Part shown: piece by piece, positions 9,889 to 17,644 of the stretch
Numbering within the stretch: the first letter of the stretch is position 1
How the letters are laid out: each line of letters starts with the position of its first letter
Origin: Microvirga sp. TS319
GTDB taxonomy: Bacteria > Pseudomonadota > Alphaproteobacteria > Rhizobiales > Beijerinckiaceae
Direction: 5' to 3'
Length of the DNA: 64,000 nt
Assembly: GCF_041276405.1 (NCBI RefSeq)
Contig: NZ_JBGGGT010000002.1
Location: 3,449,001 to 3,513,000, forward strand
Translations under genes and position numbers: made by a program
Notes under the pieces: generated by a model
Databases searched by the model: none
Told to the model about the DNA's origin: nothing
Seen by the model: the letters and a program-made list of their open reading frames with translations, nothing else

Positions 9889-10209
9889 GTGAGACAAGTA
9901 TCCTCTACTCTCGCCCGGCGAGTGATATCCTTTGCCGGACACAATCCTTTCATCGCCGCCATTGTGCCTTTGACTCTTCTGTCAGGGGTGATTGCTGCCT
10001 TTGTTGGCGAGCAGGGTGCTGGCGACTACCTTATCCAGCACTCCGCATCTTTGCAGGCGGGCCTCAACAAGCCTCTGGACTATGGGGATCTGCACGCTCC
10101 CCAGGTCATCTTTCTCGTTCTGCTCGCCTCGGCTGCAGCGGTGATTCCTGCTTATCGGTTTTACGCATTCCTCAAAGGTGGTTTGATCAGCCCTTCCGAT
10201 AAAGTCTGA
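9889..10209 (+). CDS. Small membrane protein, hypothetical (106 aa)
   Basis: GTG start at 9889 with GGGG about 8-10 bases upstream. It has two hydrophobic segments, about residues 20-39 (PFIAAIVPLTLLSGVIAAF) and 72-92 (VIFLVLLASAAAVIPAYRF), so it is probably an inner-membrane protein. An overlapping frame from ATG 9876 is cysteine- and arginine-rich and less plausible. It is divergent from the RTX gene and upstream of tRNA-Trp. I do not recognise the family. Confidence 0.5.
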   Translation: MRQVSSTLARRVISFAGHNPFIAAIVPLTLLSGVIAAFVGEQGAGDYLIQHSASLQAGLNKPLDYGDLHAPQVIFLVLLASAAAVIPAYRFYAFLKGGLISPSDKV

Positions 10210-10284
10210 TTGCGCGCTTGACGGTCGGGCGGCGTTTGACAGATAACGCTCGGCCTCTGGTTGGCCCTGACCGGCTGACCGCGC

Positions 10285-10361
10285 AGGAGTGTAGCTCAAT
10301 CGGCTAGAGCACCGGTCTCCAAAACCGGGGGTTGGGGGTTCGAGTCCCTCCACTCCTGCCA
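10285..10361 (+). tRNA. tRNA-Trp (CCA anticodon)
   Basis: Cloverleaf seen directly: acceptor AGGAGTG pairs with CACTCCT, D arm GTAGCTCAATCGGCTAGAGC, anticodon stem CCGGT/ACCGG around CTCCAAA (anticodon CCA), T arm GGGGG-TTCGAGT-CCCTC, discriminator G and encoded CCA. In many alphaproteobacteria tRNA-Trp precedes secE-nusG; here it does not. From 10362 to 10633 I see nothing else. Confidence 0.95.
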
Positions 10362-10633
10362 GAGCTACAACAGTCATTCCACGCCCTTGGTGGTTGACCC
10401 GAGTCTGGGCCGAATCCCTCTCAAGGCGACGTTAATTCGAGAGCAGAGGCGATGCTTCGATGCTCGTTCGAAGCAAGCCAAGGCCCCGGGCTGCTCAGTT
10501 CAAAGCCGGTGAACGATCGCGCCGCAGATCGCGCCTTGCATAGCCGTGATGTGACTCAATTCCATTTTGGCGGTCTTATCGTGCCTCTGACGAGAGCTGC
10601 AAGATCGGAGGAGTCAGGTTCATAGAAGCGACA

Positions 10634-10834
10634 CTATGGAGCAAACTCCTGGATGCTTTCCTGCACCCACGGATGACCCCACAAATAGCCCACGACGAGC
10701 GCGAGCAGGATCGCGTTGAGAACGAAGAGCAGGATAAGAACGAGCCGGGTCCGCTTCTCATGCCGGACGAGGCGGAGTTCGGCCTCTTCGATCTTATGGA
10801 TTTGGTCGCCCCAGCCAGGCCCAGATTCGCGCAC
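10634..10834 (-). CDS. Small single-pass membrane protein (66 aa)
   Basis: GTG start at 10834 with AGGGGG six bases upstream. The N-terminal half is charged (IHKIEEAELRLVRHEKRTRL), followed by one strong hydrophobic helix (VLILLFVLNAILLALVVGYLW) and a short tail. The layout suggests a cytoplasmic N-terminus that might interact with a partner. The palindrome at 10885-10906 lies about 50 bases upstream in its likely promoter. Confidence 0.55.
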   Translation of the reverse strand: MRESGPGWGDQIHKIEEAELRLVRHEKRTRLVLILLFVLNAILLALVVGYLWGHPWVQESIQEFAP

Positions 10835-10884
10835 GGGCTTCCCCCTGTACCGAACAATCTAACCATCTGCAGGACAGGCGAAAC

Positions 10885-10906
10885 TAGACCATCTGGTCTA
10901 ATGGAC
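10885..10906. promoter_or_regulatory. Palindromic operator-like sequence, copy 1
   Basis: TAGACC-ATCT-GGTCTA is a perfect 6+6 inverted repeat, followed by ATGGAC. The same arrangement with three changes occurs at 14914-14937. It lies between the small membrane gene (minus strand) and the FtcR-like gene (plus strand), so it could control either. The binding protein is unknown; the HTH protein at 14987 is one candidate. Confidence 0.45.
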
Positions 10907-11110
10907 CTGGGTCACGCCACGCCCTAGCAAGGACAAAAGTCATAGTATCGTTTGATTCGCGAACGTTCGGGCCACCGTTGAAAGAGGCTTTGTATAAGCC
11001 CTCACCTGCATTGCGTATTCCGGTGCCCAAGTCCTTTGCCGAACAACTCCAAGTGCCGATCGGCACAGCGGTCCTGTGATCTTCGAAAGCGTCTGTGGGG
11101 GCACAGCACC

Positions 11111-11779
11111 ATGCATATTGTTGTCGATGAACGGCAGTCGATCACTGCCGGATACGTCGCGAGCTTTGGTCAGGAAGGCGTCCCGGCATTGGGATTTCCC
11201 TCCCGAGAGTTTTCCAGATGGCTTGAAGCGAGCGCCCGCAGTGCCTTGGACAAGGTCCAGGGCTTTCTGCTCGGCGAGTGCGAGGGCCGCGCCGTCATGG
11301 CGGCCATGATCCGCCACCGATCCCAGGCACCCGTCATCGCATTGTGCGAGGCCCGCTCCCTGGAGCAGACCCTCGACCTGTTCTCAGCCCAATTCGACGA
11401 CGTGGTGCGCCAGCCCATACATGTCCGCGAGATCCTGGCTCGCTCGGAAGCCATCTGGCGTCGCGTCAATGATGGCCAGGCGACGGCGACCGGACAGGCG
11501 CGTCTCAAGGTCTACTTCGACGGGCGAGACCCCGAGATCGACGGCATCAGCCTGTCCCTGCCGCGCCGGGAGCGGGACATCCTGGCGCACCTGGTGCGGC
11601 ATCGCGGCCGCTGGCTCAGCAAAGCGCAGATATTCCACACGATCTACGATGCCTCAGATGAACTGGAGACGAGTGTGGTCGAAGGGCACGTCAGCAAGTT
11701 GCGCAAGAAGCTGCGCAAGGGCCTTGGCTACGATCCGATCCAGGCACAGCGGCACGCCGGATACAGCTTCCTTGGCTGA
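11111..11779 (+). CDS. ftcR: FtcR/Rem-like atypical OmpR-family transcriptional regulator
   Basis: 222 residues from ATG 11111 (GGGGG about 7 bases upstream; the frame runs further up without a good start). The N-terminal half is a degenerate receiver (MHIVVDERQSITAGYVASFG; DDVVRQPIHVREILAR 96-111) in which I see no phospho-acceptor aspartate at the usual place. The C-terminal half is a winged-helix DNA-binding domain (FDGRDPEIDG 137-145, LPRRERDILAHL, VVEGHVSKLRKKLRK 189-203). From memory, the motifs match Brucella FtcR and Sinorhizobium Rem, flagellar master regulators. Here it sits next to a c-di-GMP protein and away from any flagellar gene, so its targets are uncertain. Confidence 0.8.
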   Translation: MHIVVDERQSITAGYVASFGQEGVPALGFPSREFSRWLEASARSALDKVQGFLLGECEGRAVMAAMIRHRSQAPVIALCEARSLEQTLDLFSAQFDDVVRQPIHVREILARSEAIWRRVNDGQATATGQARLKVYFDGRDPEIDGISLSLPRRERDILAHLVRHRGRWLSKAQIFHTIYDASDELETSVVEGHVSKLRKKLRKGLGYDPIQAQRHAGYSFLG

Positions 11780-11831
11780 TGCCTCTTCCGTCCCTGGTAC
11801 AAGCGAGAGCAGCAACCGAAAAAGGCCTCCC

Positions 11832-11933
11832 GTGACGATTCTTCTCATTGTTGTCGTAGCAGGCTCGCTGGCGGGACTGACTGGCGTGCCTCTGGTACGC
11901 ATGGTCACGTCGGCCAACAGAACAAGGCAGTAG
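11832..11933 (+). CDS. Possible 33-aa membrane peptide
   Basis: GTG start with AAGG upstream. The peptide starts TILLIVVVAGSLAGLTGVPL, a single hydrophobic helix, and ends in a basic tail. It fits tightly between the FtcR-like gene and the next gene (9 bases before its start). It may be a real leader or membrane peptide or only a chance frame. Confidence 0.25.
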   Translation: MTILLIVVVAGSLAGLTGVPLVRMVTSANRTRQ

Positions 11934-11942
11934 CAAAGGCAC

Positions 11943-14759
11943 GTGGTGACCGCCGAAGATCTGCTCGATGGAATTCTCGACAGCAGCATCGATTGCATCG
12001 AGTTGCTCGACCGGGATGCGCGCCTGATTCTGATGAACAGGGGCGGTCTTCGCGTCATGGGGATGGGCGATCCTCATTCCCTTGTGGGAGGCTCCTGGGT
12101 TCAGTGCTGGGCCGACCAGGACGCGGCACGGGCTGCCGTCCGGACTGCAAGAGCCGGGCAGATCGGACGGTTTCAGGGGGAGCGTCCGGCGGCCCGTGGC
12201 GTGCGCAAGCGGTGGGATGTCATTGTCACTCCCGTTCGGACCAGGGCCGGACCGACAACGTGTCTGCTGTCCGTCTCGCGCGATGTAACGGCACAGTCGG
12301 AGCCGAAGCGAGAGGGTGACAGAACGCGGCTGCGGCATCGAGCGATAGCAGAGGCCAATGCTGCCATCATCTGGCGCGTCACCCCGGACGGCTCTTCCCT
12401 TGAAGGTGAAGGGTGGGATGCATTTTGCGGCGTGACCGTCGAAAAGGAGCAGCCGGATTGGTGGTTCCGCACAGTTCACCCTGACGACCGCGAGACTGTA
12501 TCTACCGCTTGGCACAAGGCCTTGCGGTCTGGTGAGCCCTATAGCTGCGAGTTCCGCATCCGACATGTCAGCGGCGCGTATCGGTGGGTGGCGGATCGCG
12601 GTGTGCCCCTCAAGAACGAAGAGGGCAGTATCGAGGAATGGGTTGGAGCGATCTCCGACATTCATGAGCGCAAGCAGGCCGAAGAGACGCTCCGGACCAG
12701 TGAGGAGCGCCTGCGGCTCGCGCTGGAAACGACATCCACGGGCATTTGGGATGCCGACCTTGTGACCGGGCGCCGGCAATGGACAGCCGAGGCGCGATGC
12801 ATCCTCGGTATCGGCGCCAATGCTCCGGTCACGCGGGAGAGTTTTCTGAATTGCGTCCACCCGGATGATCGAGACGAGGTGGAGGGCAAATTCTTCGCCG
12901 AGTGGCCCGCCAGCGGGCCGAGCTATGGCGGCACCTATCGCATCATCCGGGCCGACAACGGGCAGGAACGCTGGGTCGCCACGAGCGGCCGGACGCTCCT
13001 CGACAAGGCTGGACGGCCGGTTCGGAAGATCGGAACCATTCAGGACGTGACCGACCACAAGCGGATGGAGAATGCGCTGCGGGCGGGCGAAGAGCGGCTG
13101 AAGCTGGCCCTCCAGGCAGGTCGCATGGTGGCTTGGGAGCGCGATCTGACAACGGAGCATGTGGCCCGCTCAGCCAACGCTCGTGAGTTGCTCGGTGTCG
13201 GGTCTGGGCCGTTGTCGGACTTTCTCCAGAGGGTTCACCCTGAGGATCGCCACCGGGCCGAGTCGTTCATCCGCCGGCCGGATCACCGGACACCTGAGAC
13301 GGTGGAGTTCCGGTACGTCCCGCCAAGCGGCCGAATGATGTGGCTGGCGGTGCGGGCGGAACGCGCTGGTCCCGACCGTCTGATCGGCATCACGTTTGAC
13401 ATCACCGACCGCAAGATGGCTGAAGAAGAGGCATGGCGCTCCTCCAATCACGACCCTCTCACGGGCCTACCCAACCGGGCCCTGTTCCAGCACCGACTGA
13501 AGCAGGCTCTCGAAGAGGCCGAACAGAGCGGCACCAGCGTCAGCCTGCTGCTGATCGATCTGGACGATTTTCAGGAGGTCAACGACGCCCTCGGCCACGA
13601 AGCAGGTGATGCCCTGCTGAAGGAAACGGCCGTACGGCTCTCAGGCATGATCCGGGATTGCGACACCGTGGCCCGCTTTGGCGGCGATCAGTTCATGGTC
13701 ATGATTGTGGAGCCCCTGACCCTGGAGCACGCAACTCGTTTCGCGGATCACGTGATCGCGACACTGCGCATGCCCTTCACTCATGCGGGACGGCGGCTCA
13801 CCGGCAGAGCCAACATCGGCGTGGCTGCTTTCCCCGACCATGCGTCTACGCCAACCGAGTTGATGACGAATACCGACTTCGCGCTCCGTCATGCGAAGGC
13901 GCAGGGGCGGGAGAGCATCGTCACCTACTCGTCCAAGCTGCGCCTCGCCAGTGCGCAGCGGGTTGCCCTGGGGCGGGCCGTCCACGAAGCGGTTTCCAAC
14001 AATCAGTTCGACCCCTATTACCAGCCGAAGGTGTGCCTTGCGACTGGCCGGATTGTCGGGTTCGAGGCCCTCGCCCGCTGGCGCCATCCCAGCAAAGGGC
14101 TTGTTTCGCCGGACGTGTTTGGGGCGGCCTTCCATGATCCTGAACTTGCACAGGCCATCGGCAGGCAGATCGGCACCAAGGCCGCTTCCGATATGCGCGA
14201 TTGGCTGGATTCCGGCCTTAATTTCGGGCGCGTGGCGGTAAACCTGTCATCGTCAGCCTTCGATGAGCCGGAGCTCGCCGATGAACTCCTTGGACGCCTG
14301 GAACGCACGTCTATCCCATTCGAGCACTTCGAGGTCGAGGTCACCGAAACGGTTTTCCTCGGCAAAGGCTCGGAGCATGCCTCTGTCATACTGACACAGC
14401 TTCATCGGCAGGGTGTGCGAATTGCTCTCGACGACTTCGGAACCGGCTATGCTTCGCTAACCCACCTCAAGCAGTTTCCGGTCGATCACATCAAAATCGA
14501 TCGGAGTTTCATCGCAGGCGTGGAACACGATGTTGGAGATGAGGCCATCATCGAGGCCGTCATTGGACTGTGCCGGAAGTTGAACATCCAGGTGACTGCG
14601 GAGGGCGTCGAGACCCGGGGGCAAGCACGGCGCCTTCGGGAGTTGGGCTGTGACTACGCGCAAGGTTATCTCTATTCCAGGCCGCTATCCGCATCGCAGG
14701 TGCCGCGGCTGCTTTCAGCGTGGGATGCACAGAGGGTTGGGCAGCCGCGAACGGATTAG
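11943..14759 (+). CDS. PAS(x4)-GGDEF-EAL protein with degenerate GGDQF cyclase motif
   Basis: 938 residues from GTG 11943. Four PAS-like segments (about 5-118, 130-245, 255-375, 380-493) lead into a GGDEF-type domain (about 500-660) and an EAL domain (about 675-930). The cyclase signature reads GGDQF (580-584), with the general glutamate replaced by glutamine, while the inhibition-site-like RDCD (571-574) remains. The EAL residues are intact: EAL 708-710, EVEVTET, DDFGTG 830-835, IKIDRSF and EGVET. The likely activity is c-di-GMP hydrolysis, with the GGDQF domain as a regulatory GTP or c-di-GMP sensor. It follows the FtcR-like gene on the same strand, possibly co-transcribed. Residue-level similarity to the protein at 956-3520 is high across GGDEF-EAL. 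Confidence 0.92.
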   Translation: MVTAEDLLDGILDSSIDCIELLDRDARLILMNRGGLRVMGMGDPHSLVGGSWVQCWADQDAARAAVRTARAGQIGRFQGERPAARGVRKRWDVIVTPVRTRAGPTTCLLSVSRDVTAQSEPKREGDRTRLRHRAIAEANAAIIWRVTPDGSSLEGEGWDAFCGVTVEKEQPDWWFRTVHPDDRETVSTAWHKALRSGEPYSCEFRIRHVSGAYRWVADRGVPLKNEEGSIEEWVGAISDIHERKQAEETLRTSEERLRLALETTSTGIWDADLVTGRRQWTAEARCILGIGANAPVTRESFLNCVHPDDRDEVEGKFFAEWPASGPSYGGTYRIIRADNGQERWVATSGRTLLDKAGRPVRKIGTIQDVTDHKRMENALRAGEERLKLALQAGRMVAWERDLTTEHVARSANARELLGVGSGPLSDFLQRVHPEDRHRAESFIRRPDHRTPETVEFRYVPPSGRMMWLAVRAERAGPDRLIGITFDITDRKMAEEEAWRSSNHDPLTGLPNRALFQHRLKQALEEAEQSGTSVSLLLIDLDDFQEVNDALGHEAGDALLKETAVRLSGMIRDCDTVARFGGDQFMVMIVEPLTLEHATRFADHVIATLRMPFTHAGRRLTGRANIGVAAFPDHASTPTELMTNTDFALRHAKAQGRESIVTYSSKLRLASAQRVALGRAVHEAVSNNQFDPYYQPKVCLATGRIVGFEALARWRHPSKGLVSPDVFGAAFHDPELAQAIGRQIGTKAASDMRDWLDSGLNFGRVAVNLSSSAFDEPELADELLGRLERTSIPFEHFEVEVTETVFLGKGSEHASVILTQLHRQGVRIALDDFGTGYASLTHLKQFPVDHIKIDRSFIAGVEHDVGDEAIIEAVIGLCRKLNIQVTAEGVETRGQARRLRELGCDYAQGYLYSRPLSASQVPRLLSAWDAQRVGQPRTD

Positions 14760-14913
14760 CCGCACAGGCTGGTCGGAGGAAGAAAGAAGAGTGTGGGTAT
14801 GCCCGTGCTCCGGAAGCTGATGGTACAGCTTCCGCACTACGCTCGACCAGCGATCCGATCCGGCAGAGCGGCACAGTCTTGTGTTCTTCATCATGAGTCG
14901 AATGAGACCCCTC

Positions 14914-14937
14914 ATTAGACCGTTTGGCCTAATGGAC
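14914..14937. promoter_or_regulatory. Palindromic operator-like sequence, copy 2
   Basis: ATTAGACC-GTTT-GGCCTAAT is an inverted repeat with one mismatch, followed by GGAC. It shares TAGACC...TGG.CTAATGGAC with the sequence at 10885. It ends 49 bases before the HTH gene at 14987, a position fitting autoregulation, but this is inference. Confidence 0.45.
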
Positions 14938-14986
14938 ACCGCTCTCTCCCACGCATCCTATCGTCTGAACTGACTTCGGGGCGACG

Positions 14987-15274
14987 ATGAGCGACTTGGA
15001 CCGAGCCAACAAACTGATTGAGATCCGGCAGGGCCTCGGATTCTCACAAAACGCCATGGCCAACCTTCTTGAGTTGAACACTCGCAAATACCAGGCGTTC
15101 GAGTGGGGCGAGTGTGAAATCCCCAACCTCTATATCCTGGCTGCCGAGCGAGTTGCATTGGCTTATGCTGTTTGGGACAGAACCCCAATGAAAGCGCCGC
15201 CTGCGATCCGAGAAGAGGCGCTCATTCTTGCGAGGCTGACCGAGGCGTTAGGACCGGCTGGAATGCCTGCTTAA
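14987..15274 (+). CDS. Small helix-turn-helix (XRE-like) protein
   Basis: 95 residues from ATG 14987 (GGGGCG upstream). Residues 8-55 (IRQGLGFSQNAMANLLELN, then TRKYQAFEWGECEIP) have the spacing of a XRE/Cro-type HTH, with SQNAMANLLE as helix 2 and TRKYQAFEWGE in the recognition helix position. No other domain is visible. Probably a DNA-binding protein; the palindrome just upstream could be its own operator. Confidence 0.6.
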   Translation: MSDLDRANKLIEIRQGLGFSQNAMANLLELNTRKYQAFEWGECEIPNLYILAAERVALAYAVWDRTPMKAPPAIREEALILARLTEALGPAGMPA

Positions 15275-15314
15275 CGGGCTTCGAAACCTGGGCAGAAAGG
15301 CCGGAGAGCTATTC

Positions 15315-15424
15315 GTGCTACAGCATCGGACGTGTCATCGAACCCACATCCGATGCTGTCCGTCTACGGTGTTGAGCATCTTTTCACGCAAAACCGGTTC
15401 CCACTTTTGCGTCCGATGCTCTAG
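15315..15424. repeat. Dispersed palindromic repeat, copy 3
   Basis: CTACAGCATCGGACGTG to CATCCGATGCTG, then GAGCATCTTTTCACGCAAAA, CCGGTTCCCACTTTTGCG and TCCGATGCTCTAG. Read on the minus strand it is the same two-unit element as copy 2, nearly base for base in the first unit. Confidence 0.85.
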
Positions 15425-15692
15425 CGACACGAATGGCATAGCACGCCGAGTGGGATCGCCCGACGGGGACCCCCGTTGGCCTTTCACGGATGGGCTACCG
15501 CAAGACCTGCAGTGGCTCGTTCGGCCTCGCCGGGCCACCGTTCCAGAGTGGGCCGGTCCGACAGAGGAAGAATGAGCCGATGATGCCCTTCTCGACCCTG
15601 CACAGCCTGATGAACGGACCCATCAACCATTGGATGTGGCGACTGACTTTCAGCGGCGCGGCTTTGAAGGATAGACGGGCCGTGAAACCAGG

Positions 15693-15944
15693 ATGGTCCG
15701 TGGGATCGGTGCGTTGTCGTTCGCGGGCATCGGCGAGCCTCCAGAATCATTGCCATCACGGATGATGCCGGAAGCGTGACCGTTTGGGTCCGGCTCGGAA
15801 GGGGTAAGCCGTCTGCCAATTGTGGTGACCGCACTGCCGCTTTATCAGCGCGAGGTAGAGGACCCCGTCTCCAATGCGGTCGAGCATGTCCGGGAGTTGC
15901 TCGGAGCTCTGGCACAAGCCGAGTTCCAGCGACAGGGAGCTTAG
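15693..15944 (+). CDS. Possible small protein, or tail of a decayed gene (83 aa)
   Basis: A frame with protein-like composition (IIAITDDAGSVTFGSGSEG, LPIVVTALPLYQREVEDPV, VRELLGALAQAEFQRQG) ends at TAG 15942-15944, its stop overlapping the stop of the convergent gene at 15941. ATG 15693 has only a poor ribosome site. The same frame further up (15480-15692) also reads plausibly but is broken by TGA near 15573 and TAG at 15672, so this may be the end of a pseudogene. I do not recognise the family. Nothing else is supported from 15425 to 15692. Confidence 0.3.
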
Positions 15945-16255
15945 CCCTTCCCGTTGAGCCGTTCGGCTGGATCCCGCTCCCGGAAACGCTCGCGCAGTCG
16001 CTCGACCTCACGCTGCAAGGCCTCGAGCCCGCGTGCGATCCCGCGCGCCGTATCATCGACCAGGCGCGTGCCCGCGCCAGCATCAGGGCAATCCGGCACG
16101 CCATCCCGACGAAAGCGCGGCGTTATCCCACCCTGCGGCGTAACCACATAGGTGCATCCGGTCTCCGGGTCACGCCAGACGGCCGGGGCGTCAACCGCGA
16201 GCGCTGGCGCACAGAATATTGGCAAGCAGACAGTAGCAACAATGCGACGAACCAT
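15941..16255 (-). CDS. Exported hypothetical protein (104 aa)
   Basis: ATG 16255 has AGGGAGA five to six bases upstream, preferred over an in-frame start eight codons earlier. A signal peptide is clear (VRRIVATVCLPIFCAPALA, cleavage probably at ALA-VDA). The mature part has CTYVVTPQGGITPRF and PDCPDAG (two or three cysteines) and a C-terminal charged helix rich in E and R, perhaps a short coiled coil. Likely periplasmic; function unknown. Confidence 0.65.
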   Translation of the reverse strand: MVRRIVATVCLPIFCAPALAVDAPAVWRDPETGCTYVVTPQGGITPRFRRDGVPDCPDAGAGTRLVDDTARGIARGLEALQREVERLRERFRERDPAERLNGKG

Positions 16256-16408
16256 GGCGCTTCTCCCTGTTGGAGACAACGCGCCAGCAGATCGGGAGGC
16301 TGTCTATCGATGAGGCTAGATGCCCTTATGGGGCTTCCCGGATGCTTCCCAATGGAGCTTTCTGGGAAGCAGCCTTAGAACCTACGACCGCTAAGCCCTT
16401 GATTCTGA

Positions 16409-16485
16409 TGGTACAGCCGCCCCGGCTCGAACGGGGGACCCCCAGATCCACAATCTGGTGCTCTAACCAACTGAGCTACGGCTGC
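16409..16485 (-). tRNA. tRNA-His (GTG anticodon)
   Basis: On the minus strand: acceptor GCAGCCG pairs with CGGCTGT, D arm GTAGCTCAGTTGGTTAGAGC, anticodon loop TTGTGGA (GTG), T loop TTCGAGC, discriminator A73 and encoded CCA. The base before position 1 is T, not G. Most bacterial tRNA-His have G-1 and C73; A73 without G-1 is the known alphaproteobacterial variant. It supports the taxonomic call. Confidence 0.95.
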
Positions 16486-16551
16486 ACGTGAGGCAGGGTG
16501 TAATCGCGCCCGCGATCAATTTCAAGGCTTCTTTGCGGTCGCAGGCCCAGA

Positions 16552-16581
16552 AATGACAACGGCGGGCGAATTCGCCCGCCG
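16552..16581 (-). terminator. Terminator after the tctBAC operon
   Basis: A perfect 22-bp palindrome (16560-16581, CGGCGGGCGAA/TTCGCCCGCCG) is followed on the minus strand by TTGTCATTTC. It lies 27 bases beyond the tctC stop. Confidence 0.65.
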
Positions 16582-16607
16582 CTTCAAAGGATTAGCCAGC
16601 CAAAACT

Positions 16608-17582
16608 TTACTCTGCGGAAGCTCCGGCGGCTTTGAGGACCGGGGTCCAACGCGCCACTTCGCTCTCCACGAGCTTCTGGAGGGATTCCGGAGTCCGTTC
16701 CGCCGCCGTCGGGATGACCCCGCCGAGCTCCAGCAGACGCTTCTTCGTGTTCTCGTCGTCGAGGGACTTCGCGAGCGCGTCGTTGAGCTTCTTGACGATC
16801 TCCGCTGGCGTGCCCTTGGGCGCGAACACGGCGTTCCAGGCGCTGACCTCGTAGCCGTCGAGGCCCGCTTCCTTCGTGGTGGGCACGTTCGGCAGGACCG
16901 GGGAGCGCTCGGGCGTGGCGATGGCGAAGGCCTTGATGTTGCCGCCCTGGATCTGCGGCGCCACGTTGACGATCTGGTCGGTCATGTAATCGACCGTGTT
17001 GGCCATAAGATCGTTCAGGGCCGGGCCGGTCCCGCGATAGGCCACCATGGTGGGCTTGGCCTTGATGACCGAGTTGAAGAAGATGCCGGTCGAATGCGAC
17101 ACGGAGCCCACGCCCGCATGGGCCATGTTCACCTTGTCGCCGTTGGTCTTCATGTAGTCGAGGAAGCCCTTCAGGTCGTTGGCCGGAAAGTCCTTCTTGG
17201 CCACGATGACGATGGGGGTGCCGGCCGCGAGGCCGATGGGCGCGAAATCCTTGGCGGGATCGTATTTCAGATTGGGATAGAGCGCGGGCGCGGCGCCGTG
17301 GGTGCCCATGTGGCCCATCATGACCGTGTAGCCGTCCGCTTGCGCCTGGGCCCCGCGGGTGATGCCGGTGGTGCCGCCGGCCCCGGCCACGTTCTCGATC
17401 ACGATCTGCTGGCCGAGGGTGCGGGACATGTGGTCGCTCACGATACGGGCCACGACGTCGGTCGGCCCGCCGGCCGCGAAGGGCACGATCATGGTGATCG
17501 GACGGCTCGGGTAGTCCTGAGCCTGTGCGCCCGTTACGGCGAGGCCCGCCACGGCCGCGAGGGTCAGCGCGATCTTCTTCAT
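16608..17582 (-). CDS. tctC: Tripartite tricarboxylate transporter substrate-binding protein (TctC/Bug family)
   Basis: 324 residues from ATG 17582, chosen over TTG one codon upstream because GGGAGGA lies 7-8 bases before it. The signal peptide MKKIALTLAAVAGLAVTGAQA ends at AQA. The mature protein has the family signatures YPSRPITMIVPFAAGGPTD near the N-terminus, VIENVAGAGGTTG and PTTKEAGL. It is a periplasmic binding protein for organic acids such as tricarboxylates; the ligand cannot be read from sequence. Last gene of tctB-tctA-tctC, 62 bases after tctA. Confidence 0.9.
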   Translation of the reverse strand: MKKIALTLAAVAGLAVTGAQAQDYPSRPITMIVPFAAGGPTDVVARIVSDHMSRTLGQQIVIENVAGAGGTTGITRGAQAQADGYTVMMGHMGTHGAAPALYPNLKYDPAKDFAPIGLAAGTPIVIVAKKDFPANDLKGFLDYMKTNGDKVNMAHAGVGSVSHSTGIFFNSVIKAKPTMVAYRGTGPALNDLMANTVDYMTDQIVNVAPQIQGGNIKAFAIATPERSPVLPNVPTTKEAGLDGYEVSAWNAVFAPKGTPAEIVKKLNDALAKSLDDENTKKRLLELGGVIPTAAERTPESLQKLVESEVARWTPVLKAAGASAE

Positions 17583-17644
17583 CAAGTTCCTCCCTTTGGA
17601 TGGTTATGAGTTTACATTGTGGGCACGGCAGCCCCGAAGGCAAG

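Noticed and set aside
16343..16369. Inverted repeat GCTTCCCA...TGGGAAGC beyond tRNA-His
   Set aside because: No T-run on the tRNA strand and an 11-base loop; too weak to call a terminator.
10285..16485. Genomic island between tRNA-Trp and tRNA-His
   Set aside because: The stretch is accessory in gene content, but I see no integrase and no repeated tRNA 3' end that would mark attachment sites.
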